Positions 54,027 to 62,945 of a DNA stretch of 64,000 nt are shown in pieces (the stretch's first letter is position 1; each line of letters starts with the position of its first letter). The position numbers were made by a program, and so were the translations under genes. Source of the stretch: Sporosarcina sp. FSL K6-2383 (lineage in GTDB: Bacteria > Bacillota > Bacilli > Bacillales_A > Planococcaceae); NCBI RefSeq assembly GCF_038618305.1, contig NZ_CP152017.1, positions 2,023,501-2,087,500 of the forward strand, read 5' to 3'. The notes under the pieces are model-generated. The model searched no databases and was not told the origin of the DNA. It saw only the letters and a list, made by a program, of their open reading frames with translations.

Positions 54027-54788
54027 ATGGAAGAATTAAAACGGCAGTTAACGAAAGAGTTAAAGCAAGACTTGAATGTGAAGATTTTAGATTCTTTATC
54101 ATGGGACTTACCTGTTCATACCATTGAAATTGCATTTCAAACGGTGAAGCGAACACAAATGGATATTTTGATGAAGATGATGCTACTGGCTTTTCAAACG
54201 GAAGCGATTGCTGATGCAGAAGAATTAAGTGACATATTACTAGTTGAACAGCTGTTTATCAATGATTTGATTGAAAAGATGTCAAGGACGGGCGTGATTG
54301 ACACTGAGGTAGATTCTTTTGAATTGACTGAAGCGGGAGTGCAGCAGCTGGAAAGTGGAATTTTTGTACATCAGCCGGAGGATGGTAGGAGGAAGGCGCT
54401 TTATAGCCCGTGTCATGCAGCTTTTCTGAAGGGGGATGTTGAGAGCCTTTCAGGAGTGGAAGGACAAGAAACGTACCGCTATCATAAGGAATTTGCCGAT
54501 TGGACAGTTAAATCTCTCGCCAAAACAGATGCGATCAGCGCATTGCAATCACTTGGGATAGAGTCGAGTGAAGGAAATGCTCAAATTGTCATCTCTAAAA
54601 TAGTATCTGCTACAAATGTTGAAACGGACGATGTGCTTTGTCTTGAATTTCGACTGTACAATAAGGCTGAAGACGTGCTGTATGCACGAGTTTGGAATAC
54701 GTTGTTAGGGCATTGGGATAAAACGCTCGAAGCACAATTAAATGAAAAAGAACTGAAGGAATGGCGGGAGAATTATTTTTCTGATTAA
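54027..54788 (+). CDS. Unknown protein with winged-helix-like segment
   Basis: 253 aa, soluble, no signal peptide or membrane helix. Not recognised. Residues about 45-110 look like a winged helix: a helical pair around EELSDILLVEQLFINDLIEKM, then RTGVIDTEVDSFELTEAGVQQL as turn, wing and closing helix. The C-terminal half (from about 130, PCHAAFLKGD onward) is a mixed alpha/beta region with no known motif. GGATGGAGA precedes the ATG. It lies alone between the msmX terminator and a bidirectional terminator. Confidence 0.75.
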   Translation: MEELKRQLTKELKQDLNVKILDSLSWDLPVHTIEIAFQTVKRTQMDILMKMMLLAFQTEAIADAEELSDILLVEQLFINDLIEKMSRTGVIDTEVDSFELTEAGVQQLESGIFVHQPEDGRRKALYSPCHAAFLKGDVESLSGVEGQETYRYHKEFADWTVKSLAKTDAISALQSLGIESSEGNAQIVISKIVSATNVETDDVLCLEFRLYNKAEDVLYARVWNTLLGHWDKTLEAQLNEKELKEWRENYFSD

Positions 54789-54849
54789 CCAATATCCTGT
54801 TTTTTAAATCCATTTATCAATCACACTATGGCGTGATTGATGAAATCGG

Positions 54850-54882
54850 AAAAGAGACTTCTCATAGTGGGTAGTCTCTTTT
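54850..54882. terminator. Bidirectional terminator
   Basis: AAAAGAGACT (54850-54859) pairs with AGTCTCTTTT (54873-54882) between two convergent genes, touching the stop codon of the protease gene. A second hairpin without T-tract (ATCAATCAC/GTGATTGAT) lies about 30 bases upstream. Confidence 0.85.
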
Positions 54883-55667
54883 CATTCATCCAGCAGCTGG
54901 TTATAGTACGCATCAATTGGGACGAAGAGTCCAACTTTGCCGTATGTTTCATGATCTAACGTAGCAAAGACAATTCCAATCACTTGACCATCGTGATTGA
55001 GGACAGGACTTCCACTATTCCCACGATAAACGGGTGCTTTCATCATTATGACCGGTTCATTCCAATCACTTAATTGGTGATAATCAATAATGGTTCCTTC
55101 ATTCGCGATGCCTGTAAATTTTAAAGGATTACCGATAAAGTAGACAGGCTCATCATCTGTAAATGTTGTGTGGTCCGCTAGCTCCAAATAAGGCAAATCT
55201 TCACCATCTATTTGCAATACAGCGAGGTCGATGGACGGGTATGTATGGACGACATCGGCGGTGAACAGACCTTTATCTGGAAAAGAAACTGTTACCTTGT
55301 TATTTCCTTCGACCACATGATGATTTGTTAAAAGGATTCCATCGCTGGAAATAGCGAATCCTGTACCTTTGCTGTCGGCTGTTGTAATGACAACTACGGA
55401 CTTTTTATAGGTAGCAATATCATCTTGCGCCGATAATCGTGCAGAGGCTTTGACGAATTCAATCGCTGGAATTGAAAAGACCTCAAAAATTACTGCAAAT
55501 GTATTGACGGTCATCATCACCGCAATTAGCCAAAATAACCATTTAGGGAAAGGGTGTTTGGGCTTGTGCGGCTCTTGCCCAGCGTTAGCAAGTGCCTGTC
55601 GCTGCGCCTCTAACACAAGCTCTTGTAGCTCATCATCATCTATTTCTTCCAGTTCTTTGTCGTTCAA
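54882..55667 (-). CDS. Membrane-anchored trypsin-like serine protease (HtrA-like, no PDZ)
   Basis: 261 aa. An acidic cytoplasmic N-terminus (about 1-40) and one transmembrane helix (about 43-64) precede an extracytoplasmic S1C protease domain. The triad is His117 in TNHHVVEG, Asp147 in SIDLAVLQ and Ser218 in RGNSGSPV. There is no PDZ domain, unlike DegP/HtrA. The TTG at 55667 is preferred because GGGATGTGA lies 5 bases upstream; the ATG at 55682 has no ribosome site. Probably envelope protein quality control. Monocistronic. Confidence 0.87.
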   Translation of the reverse strand: MNDKELEEIDDDELQELVLEAQRQALANAGQEPHKPKHPFPKWLFWLIAVMMTVNTFAVIFEVFSIPAIEFVKASARLSAQDDIATYKKSVVVITTADSKGTGFAISSDGILLTNHHVVEGNNKVTVSFPDKGLFTADVVHTYPSIDLAVLQIDGEDLPYLELADHTTFTDDEPVYFIGNPLKFTGIANEGTIIDYHQLSDWNEPVIMMKAPVYRGNSGSPVLNHDGQVIGIVFATLDHETYGKVGLFVPIDAYYNQLLDE

Positions 55668-55798
55668 GGAATCACATCCCATTTGTCAATGTAATCGATT
55701 GTATGGCTCTATTATACATGAGGTTACCCGAACTTTTTTGAAAAAGACCTAGCATGATATAATGAAAGCAATATTTTATTGAAATGGGGGATACCGTA

Positions 55799-56023
55799 AT
55801 GAGTAAATGTACAATAGATCATTCACTTGAGGATGTGAGAAATAAGTTAAGTGAACAAAGTACATTTTTGCCACAAGACATATATGAACAGTGTAAGCTG
55901 TTTTTAGATGAATCACTGGATCAAGTGATGTTAAATGAAGTTTTCCATTTGTTAAAGAAGTATGATTTAGCATCTGATGAGGTAAAGGAACAAAAAAATA
56001 TAGAATTGCGAAAGCTTATTTGA
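55799..56023 (+). CDS. Small conserved-looking protein, unknown
   Basis: 74 aa, mostly helical, charged, no membrane helix. Not recognised beyond resembling short group-specific Bacillales proteins. The ATG at 55799 has GGGGGATA 7 bases upstream, which supports it over the ATG at 55784 that lies inside that site. It precedes the MATE gene by 29 bases and may be co-transcribed with it. Confidence 0.7.
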   Translation: MSKCTIDHSLEDVRNKLSEQSTFLPQDIYEQCKLFLDESLDQVMLNEVFHLLKKYDLASDEVKEQKNIELRKLI

Positions 56024-56052
56024 AAATTGTATAGAGAAAAGAAGGCGTTTGA

Positions 56053-57425
56053 ATGGCAACAGGCACAGCAAAAAAAGGTCCCGTAAAACAGCTGAACTTA
56101 TTTCATCTAACGTGGCCAATTTTTTTGGAAGTTTTTCTTTTTATGTTAATGGGTATCGCGGATACATTCATGTTAAGCGCTGTGTCTGATGACGCGGTAT
56201 CAGGCGTTGGAGCGGCAAATCAGTATGTGCATATTGCTATTCTCATTCTTGAAGTTGTTGGGAACGGGGCGGCAATTGTTGTAGCACAATATCTAGGGTC
56301 AAAAAGATACCTTGAGGCTTCTAAAATTTCAGCATTAGCGGTTACGTTGAACTTAACTTTTGGACTAATCATGAGCGTTATTTTCGTCGTATTTTCAAGG
56401 CATATGATGGTTGCTATGAATTTACAAGGTGATGTTTTAGAGCATGCTTCGAAGTACTTAGTCATCGTAGGTGGAGGGATTTTCTTACAAGCGATTATCA
56501 ATTCCTTGTCAGCAATTATTCGCGTACATGGTTTTACGAAACAAACGATGTATGTGTCAGTGGGAATGAATATTTTTCACGTAGTGGGGAACTACGCACT
56601 GATTTTCGGGAAATTTGGTTTTCCTGAATTAGGCGTACAAGGTGCAGCTATATCATCTGTTGCAAGTCGTTTCCTAGCATTGCTCGTATTCTTCTGGTTG
56701 CTTTATCGAGTGATGGAGTACCGTATAGAGTGGCGCTATTATATTACATTATCGAAAAATATATTCAAAAAATATTACAAATTGGGATACCTTCTGCATT
56801 CGAACAAGTTATGTACCAAGGGTGCCAGATTGTCTTTTTATATTATGTGACGTATTTAGGAACAGAATCTTTAGCGGCAAGGCAGTACGCAGTGAATATC
56901 TCCATGTTCACGTATTTATTTGCTATTGCAATCGGTATGGGAACTGCGATTATCGTTGGTCGTTTTGTAGGTGGCAATGAAAAAGAAAATGCTTATACAA
57001 GTGTTTGGTCCAGTGTAAAGTGGGCGCTCCTATTTACAGTCACGATGGTAATGCTTGTCATCCTATTCCGCTACCCATTAATGGGGTTATTTACGGATAA
57101 TGCGGACATTATTAAAATAGGAGCATCTGTATTAGTGCTCAGCATTTTACTAGAAACAGGACGGACGATTAATATTATCGTTATTTCTTCGTTACGTGCA
57201 GCTGGCGATGCGAAATATCCTGTGATTATCGGGGCATTTTCAATGATTGCGATGAGTTTGCCGTTGGGCTATTTTTTAGTGTTCGAATTAAATATGGGCC
57301 TCGTCGGTGTTTGGCTAGCGATTACAGCGGATGAGTGGACACGCGCGGTTATCATGTACTTCCGCTGGAAAAGCAGAAGATGGGAAAGATATGCTCTGGT
57401 GTCACCGGATAAAAGTCGGGGATAA
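56053..57425 (+). pseudogene. MATE family efflux transporter, split by a frameshift
   Basis: The 5' part (56053 to about 56772) and the 3' part (to 57425, same strand, frame -1) together make one complete MATE transporter of about 457 aa with twelve helices. Early landmark: LTWPIFLEVFLFMLMGIADTFML-type first helix (shown in part). The second half resumes with KILQIGIPSAFEQVMYQG, the usual start of MATE repeat 2. The frame changes at the run of six A at 56767-56772; a seventh A would restore it. As written, translation from the first start runs out of frame to a stop at 56850. It may be a real mutation, a phase-variable A-run, programmed -1 slippage or a sequencing error. Confidence 0.82.
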
Positions 57426-57509
57426 TGCTTTGATGCTGAAAAAACAATTTACACAACCGATATTGTATATAAGAGTGTCACGTTACTTTATATGCGAGAG
57501 GGTGAAAGT

Positions 57510-58064
57510 ATGAAAATCAATGGAAGTCCAACTTATGTGAAAATGGTTAAAGGTTTAATTGATCACCAAAAAAAGTCTTTTGAAGGTACGTTAAAGTCTA
57601 ACAATAAATTGTTTAAAGAGAAATCTATTGAGCAATCTCCTGAAATGCAACAAATGCGCAGATTATTGGAGGATAAGAAAAAAGCAGTAGAAAAGTTAGC
57701 TACCGATCAAACAGCTAAGAAAATTGCGCGTGGTGAAATGATAACTGAAGATGAACGGGAAAAATTGCGTGCAACTGATCCTGAAAAGCTAAGAAAAGCA
57801 GAAGAGGCAAATGAAAAGCGTGCATCTGTTAGTAGGAGACTGGCAAATGCTAAAACTAAAACGGAAGTACAGGCGATTATTGCCGGTGAAAAATCAATGG
57901 CGCTTATGATTTATGATAAAGGTGATCAGGTACTAGGTGAATTATATTTAGAGGCAGTTGGAAAAGCAGAAGTCGATTATTATCAGGGGAAAAAATCTGA
58001 GCCTACTGCGATTAGAGATACAGATGATGTTAAACGAGAGCGCTTATTTGATATGCGTTTGTAA
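57510..58064 (+). CDS. Unknown coiled-coil-rich protein
   Basis: 184 aa, highly charged, with long helical segments (about 30-125), no membrane helix. Not recognised. The ATG at 57510 follows GAGGGTGAAAG; an ATG at 57492 lies in front of that site and lacks its own. It stands between the MATE gene and a YunC-like gene. Confidence 0.72.
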   Translation: MKINGSPTYVKMVKGLIDHQKKSFEGTLKSNNKLFKEKSIEQSPEMQQMRRLLEDKKKAVEKLATDQTAKKIARGEMITEDEREKLRATDPEKLRKAEEANEKRASVSRRLANAKTKTEVQAIIAGEKSMALMIYDKGDQVLGELYLEAVGKAEVDYYQGKKSEPTAIRDTDDVKRERLFDMRL

Positions 58065-58121
58065 CAGATGAACATCTTACGAGCCCTTTCCATATGTATA
58101 GAAAGGAAAGGGGCGGGTAAG

Positions 58122-58424
58122 ATGGTTTCATCGGCATCTGTTGACATTGAAGGTCATTCATTTACGGCGGTGACAGTGCGTTTACCGAAAACGACTTTAT
58201 TAACAGTCTCTAATGATAATGGATATATTATGTGTGGCGCGTTGGATGTTGGGCTACTAAACACACAGCTACAAGACCGAAAAATCATTGCGGGGCGGGC
58301 AGTTGGGGTTAAGACAATTGAGCAATTGCTGCAAGCTCCACTAGAGTCAGTTACATTGGAAGCAGAACGACTGGGCATTCATGTAGGGATGACTGGGGAA
58401 CAGGCATTGTTGAAAATGGCATAA
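58122..58424 (+). CDS. yunC: YunC-like DUF1805 protein
   Basis: 100 aa, the usual length of B. subtilis YunC (about 101). The DUF1805 pattern is seen: beta-rich start with GHSFTAVTVRLPKT, then GYIMCGALDVGLLNT and RKIIAGRAVGVKTIEQLL. Function unknown in the family. The ATG at 58122 follows AAAGGGGCGGG; the longer frame from 58068 has no ribosome site. Confidence 0.85.
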   Translation: MVSSASVDIEGHSFTAVTVRLPKTTLLTVSNDNGYIMCGALDVGLLNTQLQDRKIIAGRAVGVKTIEQLLQAPLESVTLEAERLGIHVGMTGEQALLKMA

Positions 58425-58430
58425 AGAATG

Positions 58431-58482
58431 AGAAGATACTTTCCCAAATGATGAACTATTGGGAAAGATATCTTCTTTATTT
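58431..58482. terminator. Rho-independent terminator
   Basis: AGAAGATACTTTCCCA (58431-58446) pairs with TGGGAAAGATATCTTCT (58460-58476), one bulge, followed by TTATTTT. Confidence 0.85.
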
Positions 58483-58629
58483 TGCTGAATATGGCTATAA
58501 TAGCTATAATAAATAACGACACAGGCAGGTTGAATAGTTGAGCAATTGCTGAAAATGTTACGTAGTTTGGGCAAAGTGTTGTTTAGTTCATCGAAAACGT
58601 TGCTTTATTCATACGAGTAGGAGGTCTAT

Positions 58630-59490
58630 ATGTTTTTTATCGAGGCAAAACGGATACTTGTTGTTATTTTCGGTTCTTTATTATTGGCGATCTCACTCAA
58701 TTTCTTTTTGATTAATGCTAATGTCTATGCGAGTGGCTTTGCGGGTGCAGCGCAGCTGACATCTAGTGTGTTTGCAGATTTTTTAGGTATCCGTGTTAGT
58801 ACGGGGATCCTATTGTTGTTATTCAATATTCCTGTCTTTATATTGGGATGGTTTAAAGTTGGAAAAGGGTTCACCATTTATAGCATTGTTTCTGTTATTT
58901 TTGCAACAATTTTTATGGGGATATTGCCAGTGCTATCCGTGTCAAATGATATTATTTTAAATGCGGTATTTGGTGGTGTCATTGCGGGTGTTGGTGTCGG
59001 TTTATCATTAAAGTTGGGTGCTTCTACAGGCGGCATGGACATTGTGGCGATGGTCCTATCACGTTTACAAGATAAACCGATTGGTACGTATTTCTTACTC
59101 CTTAATGGTGTGATTATCGCGTTAGCGGGAATTATCTATGAGCCTGAAAATGCATTATATACAATGTTAACATTATACGTAACAACGGCAGTTATCGATA
59201 TGATTCATACACGTCATGAAAAAGTGACAGCCATGATTGTTACACTTAAAGCGGACGAATTGCAGCAAGCGATTCATCAAAAATTAGTGCGAGGTATTAC
59301 GATTCTTCCGGCGAAAGGTGCCTATTCAAAAGAAGATAAAAGCATGTTATACCTTGTGATTACGCGTTATGAATTATATGATTTGGAAACAATTATTAAG
59401 GAAGTCGATCCTAATGCATTTACAAATATTGTTCAAACAGTTGGGATTTTCGGCTTCTTTAGACGAGAGGGCGAAGCTGTCAGCAAGTAA
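58630..59490 (+). CDS. YitT family membrane protein (DUF161/DUF2179)
   Basis: 286 aa. About five N-terminal helices (DUF161; LLLFNIPVFILGWFKVGKGF and SLKLGASTGGMDIVAM are family landmarks), then a soluble C-terminal DUF2179 domain (about 205-285; RGITILPAKGAYSKEDKSMLYLVITRYEL in parts). Role in the family is poorly defined. AGGAGG precedes the ATG. Confidence 0.9.
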   Translation: MFFIEAKRILVVIFGSLLLAISLNFFLINANVYASGFAGAAQLTSSVFADFLGIRVSTGILLLLFNIPVFILGWFKVGKGFTIYSIVSVIFATIFMGILPVLSVSNDIILNAVFGGVIAGVGVGLSLKLGASTGGMDIVAMVLSRLQDKPIGTYFLLLNGVIIALAGIIYEPENALYTMLTLYVTTAVIDMIHTRHEKVTAMIVTLKADELQQAIHQKLVRGITILPAKGAYSKEDKSMLYLVITRYELYDLETIIKEVDPNAFTNIVQTVGIFGFFRREGEAVSK

Positions 59491-59558
59491 TAGTCAATTT
59501 TAAAAAAGTATCATTCTTTCCGATTTTGTTCATCCTAATGACAAGGAGGTGTGATACG

Positions 59559-59714
59559 ATGGCTCAAGAAATTCTATGCGAAGTAAATAACTGTAAGTTT
59601 TGGAGCGCTGGGGATAAATGCAGTGCGAAATCTATTTATGTTGTTAGCCAAAAAGGAAAAAAGGCAATGAGTAGTGAAGAGACGGATTGTAAAACATTTG
59701 TACCAAGGGATTAA
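59559..59714 (+). CDS. DUF1540 small cysteine-rich protein
   Basis: 51 aa. The DUF1540 pattern of four cysteines: CEVNNCKFW, then DKCSA, and a late DCKTF; metal binding is plausible. A perfect AAGGAGGTG site fixes the ATG at 59559. Small proteins of this family are widespread in Firmicutes, often sporulation-related, function unknown. Confidence 0.88.
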   Translation: MAQEILCEVNNCKFWSAGDKCSAKSIYVVSQKGKKAMSSEETDCKTFVPRD

Positions 59715-59799
59715 ATTTCGAGAAGTTAGCACTTTGCAGGGCCAAGAATCATGCCTGGTTTTCCTTTTAAGATGAGGGGATTGTAATGGAAAACCATCC

Positions 59800-59843
59800 C
59801 CGAACTTCCCTCCATGATGAATTATTGTGGAGGGAGTTTTTTT
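59800..59843 (+). terminator. Rho-independent terminator
   Basis: CCCTCCA (59807-59813) pairs with TGGAGGG (59828-59834), extended by a few pairs, then TTTTTTT. Confidence 0.8.
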
Positions 59844-59969
59844 ATTGTACGATATTTTTGTAAAGTATGATTGTGTAAATAGCATAGAAAGTGTATTTTG
59901 TCTCTTATCTTTTATGTAAAGACATGTTACACTAAACTATTGATTTTCATAGTTAAAGGACGTGTTTGT

Positions 59970-60956
59970 ATGGTAGGACGTAACGAGCCATGCCCATGTG
60001 GCAGTGGCAAGAAGTATAAAAAATGCTGTGAATCGAAGGCAGCTTTTTCAATAGAAGAAGTACAGATAGAAGAGTTGGAAAGAGTTTTGCAAGTCTTTTA
60101 TGAAGAGTATCCTGAAAGACGTGACGTGAGTGACTATTTACAGGTCGCGAATAAGTGGAAGGAATCCCTGCAAAGCTATTTAATAGAAGAAATGATTGAA
60201 GCGATTGCAGTGGATGAATTCTTTTTCCATCATAAACCAGAGATTTGGGCAGTGTATTTGGACAAGCAGCGTAAGAAGATTGTTCGTCCATCCGTCTTGA
60301 AGGTTTTGGAAACATGGAACAATCCTCGTGCCTTCATAGGAGAAGTTATGGCAGTAGACGAGATTTACCTAACTGTAAAAAGTATTTTCGGGGATGAAAC
60401 AATCCTGTTAAGACGTGAAAGTGAAAAACCAGTACCAGTAGGGGTACATCTATATTGTTTCATCTTGCCAGATGGAATAATGAAGGACAATCATTATTTA
60501 GCAATTTCGAGCTTAATATTTTTCCCAACTGATCATGATTCAGTGTTTGGGCAGTTTGTGAAGCAGTTTGAAGCACAGCAACAGTCCGTTGCTACATTTT
60601 TAAAGGAAAACGGCATTGCACTTTGGCAACTACTCGGTGAAGATGGCTATGGTGGAGGAGAGTTTACCAATTTCGAGGCGGGTGTTTTACTCGAAGCCAT
60701 CGATTTTTTAGAGAAAAATGAGCGACAGACCGACAAATTGATCGAAGTACTAGAGGATTATTTGGTGGAGCAGCAACCGAATGCTCGTAAAGAGGTAGCT
60801 ATTGCCGCTGGAGCGATTCGTTTTGGTCAGGAAAACGGCTTATTTGAACCGCTTCCCCTGACTATTAAAGAAGTTGCTGAGTGGTTTGAAGTTTCTACTT
60901 CTTCTTTGAATAAATATTATAGTGATTTAAGTGCGTATTATACTGGCAAGGAATAA
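59970..60956 (+). CDS. SEC-C motif protein
   Basis: 328 aa. An N-terminal SEC-C zinc motif (NEPCPCGSGKKYKKCC, residues 5-20) is followed by a long soluble region with no recognised family; the end (IKEVAEWFEVSTSSLNKYY) resembles a helix-turn-helix. SEC-C motifs occur at the end of SecA and in varied proteins, as a protein- or nucleic-acid-binding finger. The ATG at 59970 follows AAAGGA and starts just before the finger. Confidence 0.83.
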   Translation: MVGRNEPCPCGSGKKYKKCCESKAAFSIEEVQIEELERVLQVFYEEYPERRDVSDYLQVANKWKESLQSYLIEEMIEAIAVDEFFFHHKPEIWAVYLDKQRKKIVRPSVLKVLETWNNPRAFIGEVMAVDEIYLTVKSIFGDETILLRRESEKPVPVGVHLYCFILPDGIMKDNHYLAISSLIFFPTDHDSVFGQFVKQFEAQQQSVATFLKENGIALWQLLGEDGYGGGEFTNFEAGVLLEAIDFLEKNERQTDKLIEVLEDYLVEQQPNARKEVAIAAGAIRFGQENGLFEPLPLTIKEVAEWFEVSTSSLNKYYSDLSAYYTGKE

Positions 60957-60962
60957 TTGGAT

Positions 60963-61006
60963 AACATCTCACTCACTGGAGCAATTCAGTTGAGTGAGAT
61001 GTTTTA
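60963..61006. terminator. Rho-independent terminator
   Basis: A perfect 13-bp stem, AACATCTCACTCA (60963-60975) / TGAGTGAGATGTT (60991-61003), followed by TTT. Confidence 0.9.
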
Positions 61007-61143
61007 TTATCCGAAAAGTGAAAATGTAGAGTCGTATTTTCTTTGTAGTAAATATATTTCAAGATTAATCCGATAATTGCTGATATAATAACATGAAAAA
61101 GCATTGTTATCATCTCATCTACATTGTGAAAGGATTAAACCCT

Positions 61144-61611
61144 ATGAAACTACATTTTTATCAATCAGAGCTGGATAAACATATTGAATCATATACATTA
61201 ACGAATGAACAGCTCCAGTTTACGGGAATTCCAAAGGAATCTATTGAATTTTCAAAGACAGAGGGTAACCACTATCCGATTTTAGCACTTGAAAACGACC
61301 AATTTGTCACCTTTTTTGCTTTACATACATGTGAGGGAGTTGAGCCTTACTCAAACAATGCAAATGCTATACTGATTAGAACGTTTTCAACTGCTTTTCA
61401 TCATCAACGAAAGGGTTATGCTAAGCAGGCATTGTTGCTTATACCGGAATTTGTCACTGAACATTTTGTAGGCATTAATGAGATTATCCTAGCCGTCAAT
61501 GTGAAAAATGAGCCAGCACAGGCATTGTATATAAAATGTGGGTTTGTTGACAATGGTGTCCGAGTGATGGGGAGTAGGGGTGAATTAATTGTGTTGAGTT
61601 ATTATTTGTAG
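61144..61611 (+). CDS. GNAT family N-acetyltransferase
   Basis: 155 aa. The acetyl-CoA loop is HHQRKGYAKQALLL (Q/RxxGxG/A pattern, about residues 88-101), followed by IILAVNVKNEPAQALYIKCGF, the usual beta5-alpha5 end. Substrate unknown. The ATG at 61144 has AAAGGA upstream; the longer frame from 61093 lacks a site. Confidence 0.85.
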   Translation: MKLHFYQSELDKHIESYTLTNEQLQFTGIPKESIEFSKTEGNHYPILALENDQFVTFFALHTCEGVEPYSNNANAILIRTFSTAFHHQRKGYAKQALLLIPEFVTEHFVGINEIILAVNVKNEPAQALYIKCGFVDNGVRVMGSRGELIVLSYYL

Positions 61612-61650
61612 GATTCATGTAGTGCATTTATTCAAAGGAGGAAAATAAAT

Positions 61651-62346
61651 ATGATGCTAGAAATTATTGCAACAAGTGTAGCAGATGCAATTGCTGCGGA
61701 GCGTAGTGGTGCAGATCGATTGGAGCTTTGTGCAGCCTTGTCTGAAGGAGGACTAACGCCGAGCTTAGGTTTGGTGAAAGCTGTTGTGCAAGCGGTCGAT
61801 ATACCAGTTCATGTCATTGTTCGACCACATAGCCGAACTTTTCAGTATGTTGAAAGTGATCTGGTGGTTATGCTGGCAGATATTAGGTACATTCAGAAGG
61901 CTGGAGCCGCAGGTATTGTGATTGGCGTACTTGATGAGGACAATAAAGTAAATGCGGAAGCCTTATCACGTTTACTGCAAGAAGCGGGAGAGATGAAAGT
62001 CACGTTCCATCGCGCTTTTGATGATATTGATGACCAGTTAGAGGCAATAGAGGTCATTGCTAGTTTCCCGCAGATTCAGCGGATTTTAACTTCCGGGGGA
62101 CAAGCGCCAGCACCAGAAGCTGCTGAACAGTTGAAAAAATTGGTGGACAAGTCCCGTAATACATCAGTCCGTATTTTGGCGGGCAATGGCATGAGTCCGG
62201 AAACGTTATCAGTGTTAGTGAAGGCAACAGGGTTGGAAGAGGTTCATTTTGGCTCGGCCGTTCGCGTAAATCGAAGCTTTATGCATCCGATTGATGAGGC
62301 GGTTATTACTGGAGTGAAAAGTGAGCTTATGCAGTTACGTAAATAG
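61651..62346 (+). CDS. cutC: CutC family protein (copper homeostasis)
   Basis: 231 aa TIM barrel. CutC landmarks: IIATSVADAIAAERSGADRLELCAALSEGGLTPS (in parts), IPVHVIVRPHSRTF, VTFHRAFDDID, RILTSGGQAPAPEAA and VHFGSAVRV. The link to copper in this family is weak outside E. coli. AAAGGAGG precedes ATG 61651/61654. It lies upstream of glmS with its own terminator. Confidence 0.93.
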   Translation: MMLEIIATSVADAIAAERSGADRLELCAALSEGGLTPSLGLVKAVVQAVDIPVHVIVRPHSRTFQYVESDLVVMLADIRYIQKAGAAGIVIGVLDEDNKVNAEALSRLLQEAGEMKVTFHRAFDDIDDQLEAIEVIASFPQIQRILTSGGQAPAPEAAEQLKKLVDKSRNTSVRILAGNGMSPETLSVLVKATGLEEVHFGSAVRVNRSFMHPIDEAVITGVKSELMQLRK

Positions 62347-62371
62347 TAAGGAATAGGCTACTACAGCAGTA

Positions 62372-62424
62372 TGAAAAATACCAGATCACGGCAAATGTAA
62401 ATTGCTGTTGAGCTGGTATTTTTG
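62372..62424 (+). terminator. Rho-independent terminator after cutC
   Basis: AAAATACCAG (62375-62384) pairs with CTGGTATTTT (62413-62422), with an inner CGGCA/TGCTG stem and a short T-run. Confidence 0.8.
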
Positions 62425-62567
62425 TGATGTGTAGAGTCGCATATTGAACGCGTATTTAGTGGACGGTCCTGCGTTATTGTCATGTTACTTTAGTATTGCA
62501 TATTGTAATAAGTGTGGCAAAAATTCGAAGGGAATCATCTCGTATTCTATTTTTTTCTTGTTATTTA

Positions 62568-62597
62568 TTGACAAGGAAATAACAAGTTCAGTAAAAT
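62568..62597 (+). promoter_or_regulatory. Promoter of glmS
   Basis: TTGACA (62568-62573), 18-base spacer, TAAAAT (62592-62597). It lies about 100 bases before the ribozyme cleavage site, so the ribozyme is in the glmS leader. Confidence 0.75.
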
Positions 62598-62689
62598 AAT
62601 AAAGTTGATCCGTAACTGCTTTGAATGGAAAGCCTTGTGGTCACCGCGTGGAAAGGAGTGAACAATACGCGTTAAACGTAAATCGGAAA

Positions 62690-62865
62690 ACAGTTAAAGC
62701 GCCAGTGCTGAAAAAATCGGACGATATCTATTTTCAGCAGACGAGGTGGAGGAGTATCGAATCTTCGGCGGAAGCCTCCCGATCGCAATTGCCCGGTTGT
62801 AATTTTTGCTAGCAAATCGTTTGAGTAATTGAACGGACAAAGAAGCAAAAAGGCAAAGTTCTTAA
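62690..62865 (+). ncRNA. glmS ribozyme (glucosamine-6-phosphate-activated, self-cleaving)
   Basis: The leader carries the glmS ribozyme core. The predicted cleavage is between A62698 and G62699 in TTAAAGCGCC. The P2.1/core sequence ACGAGGTGGAGGAGTATCGA then TCTTCGGCGGAAGCCTCCC matches the conserved ribozyme core, including the GGAGG/CCTCC stem (about 62745-62780). A short CAATTG/GGTTG hairpin stands for P3.1, and TTTTGCT (about 62804) pairs with AGCAAAA (about 62843) as P4, with CGTTTGA...GAACG inside as P4.1. Glucosamine 6-phosphate acts as coenzyme for cleavage, exposing the mRNA to RNase J (established). Confidence 0.93.
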
Positions 62866-62945
62866 GTAATACGCAAGTGCACTTCGCTCATGTAGCTGGG
62901 GTGTAGTTAAGTGTTGCTAATTTTGCAAACATCGGAGGAAAAGAC

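Noticed and set aside
56760..56780. Programmed -1 frameshift in the MATE gene
   Set aside because: The A6 run does not make a full X-XXY-YYZ slippery heptamer in the starting frame (the base before it is C), and MATE genes are not known to use frameshifting. An indel is simpler.
62621..62812. Reading frame of 63 codons upstream of glmS
   Set aside because: It overlaps the glmS ribozyme core, whose conserved bases explain the sequence. No ribosome site.
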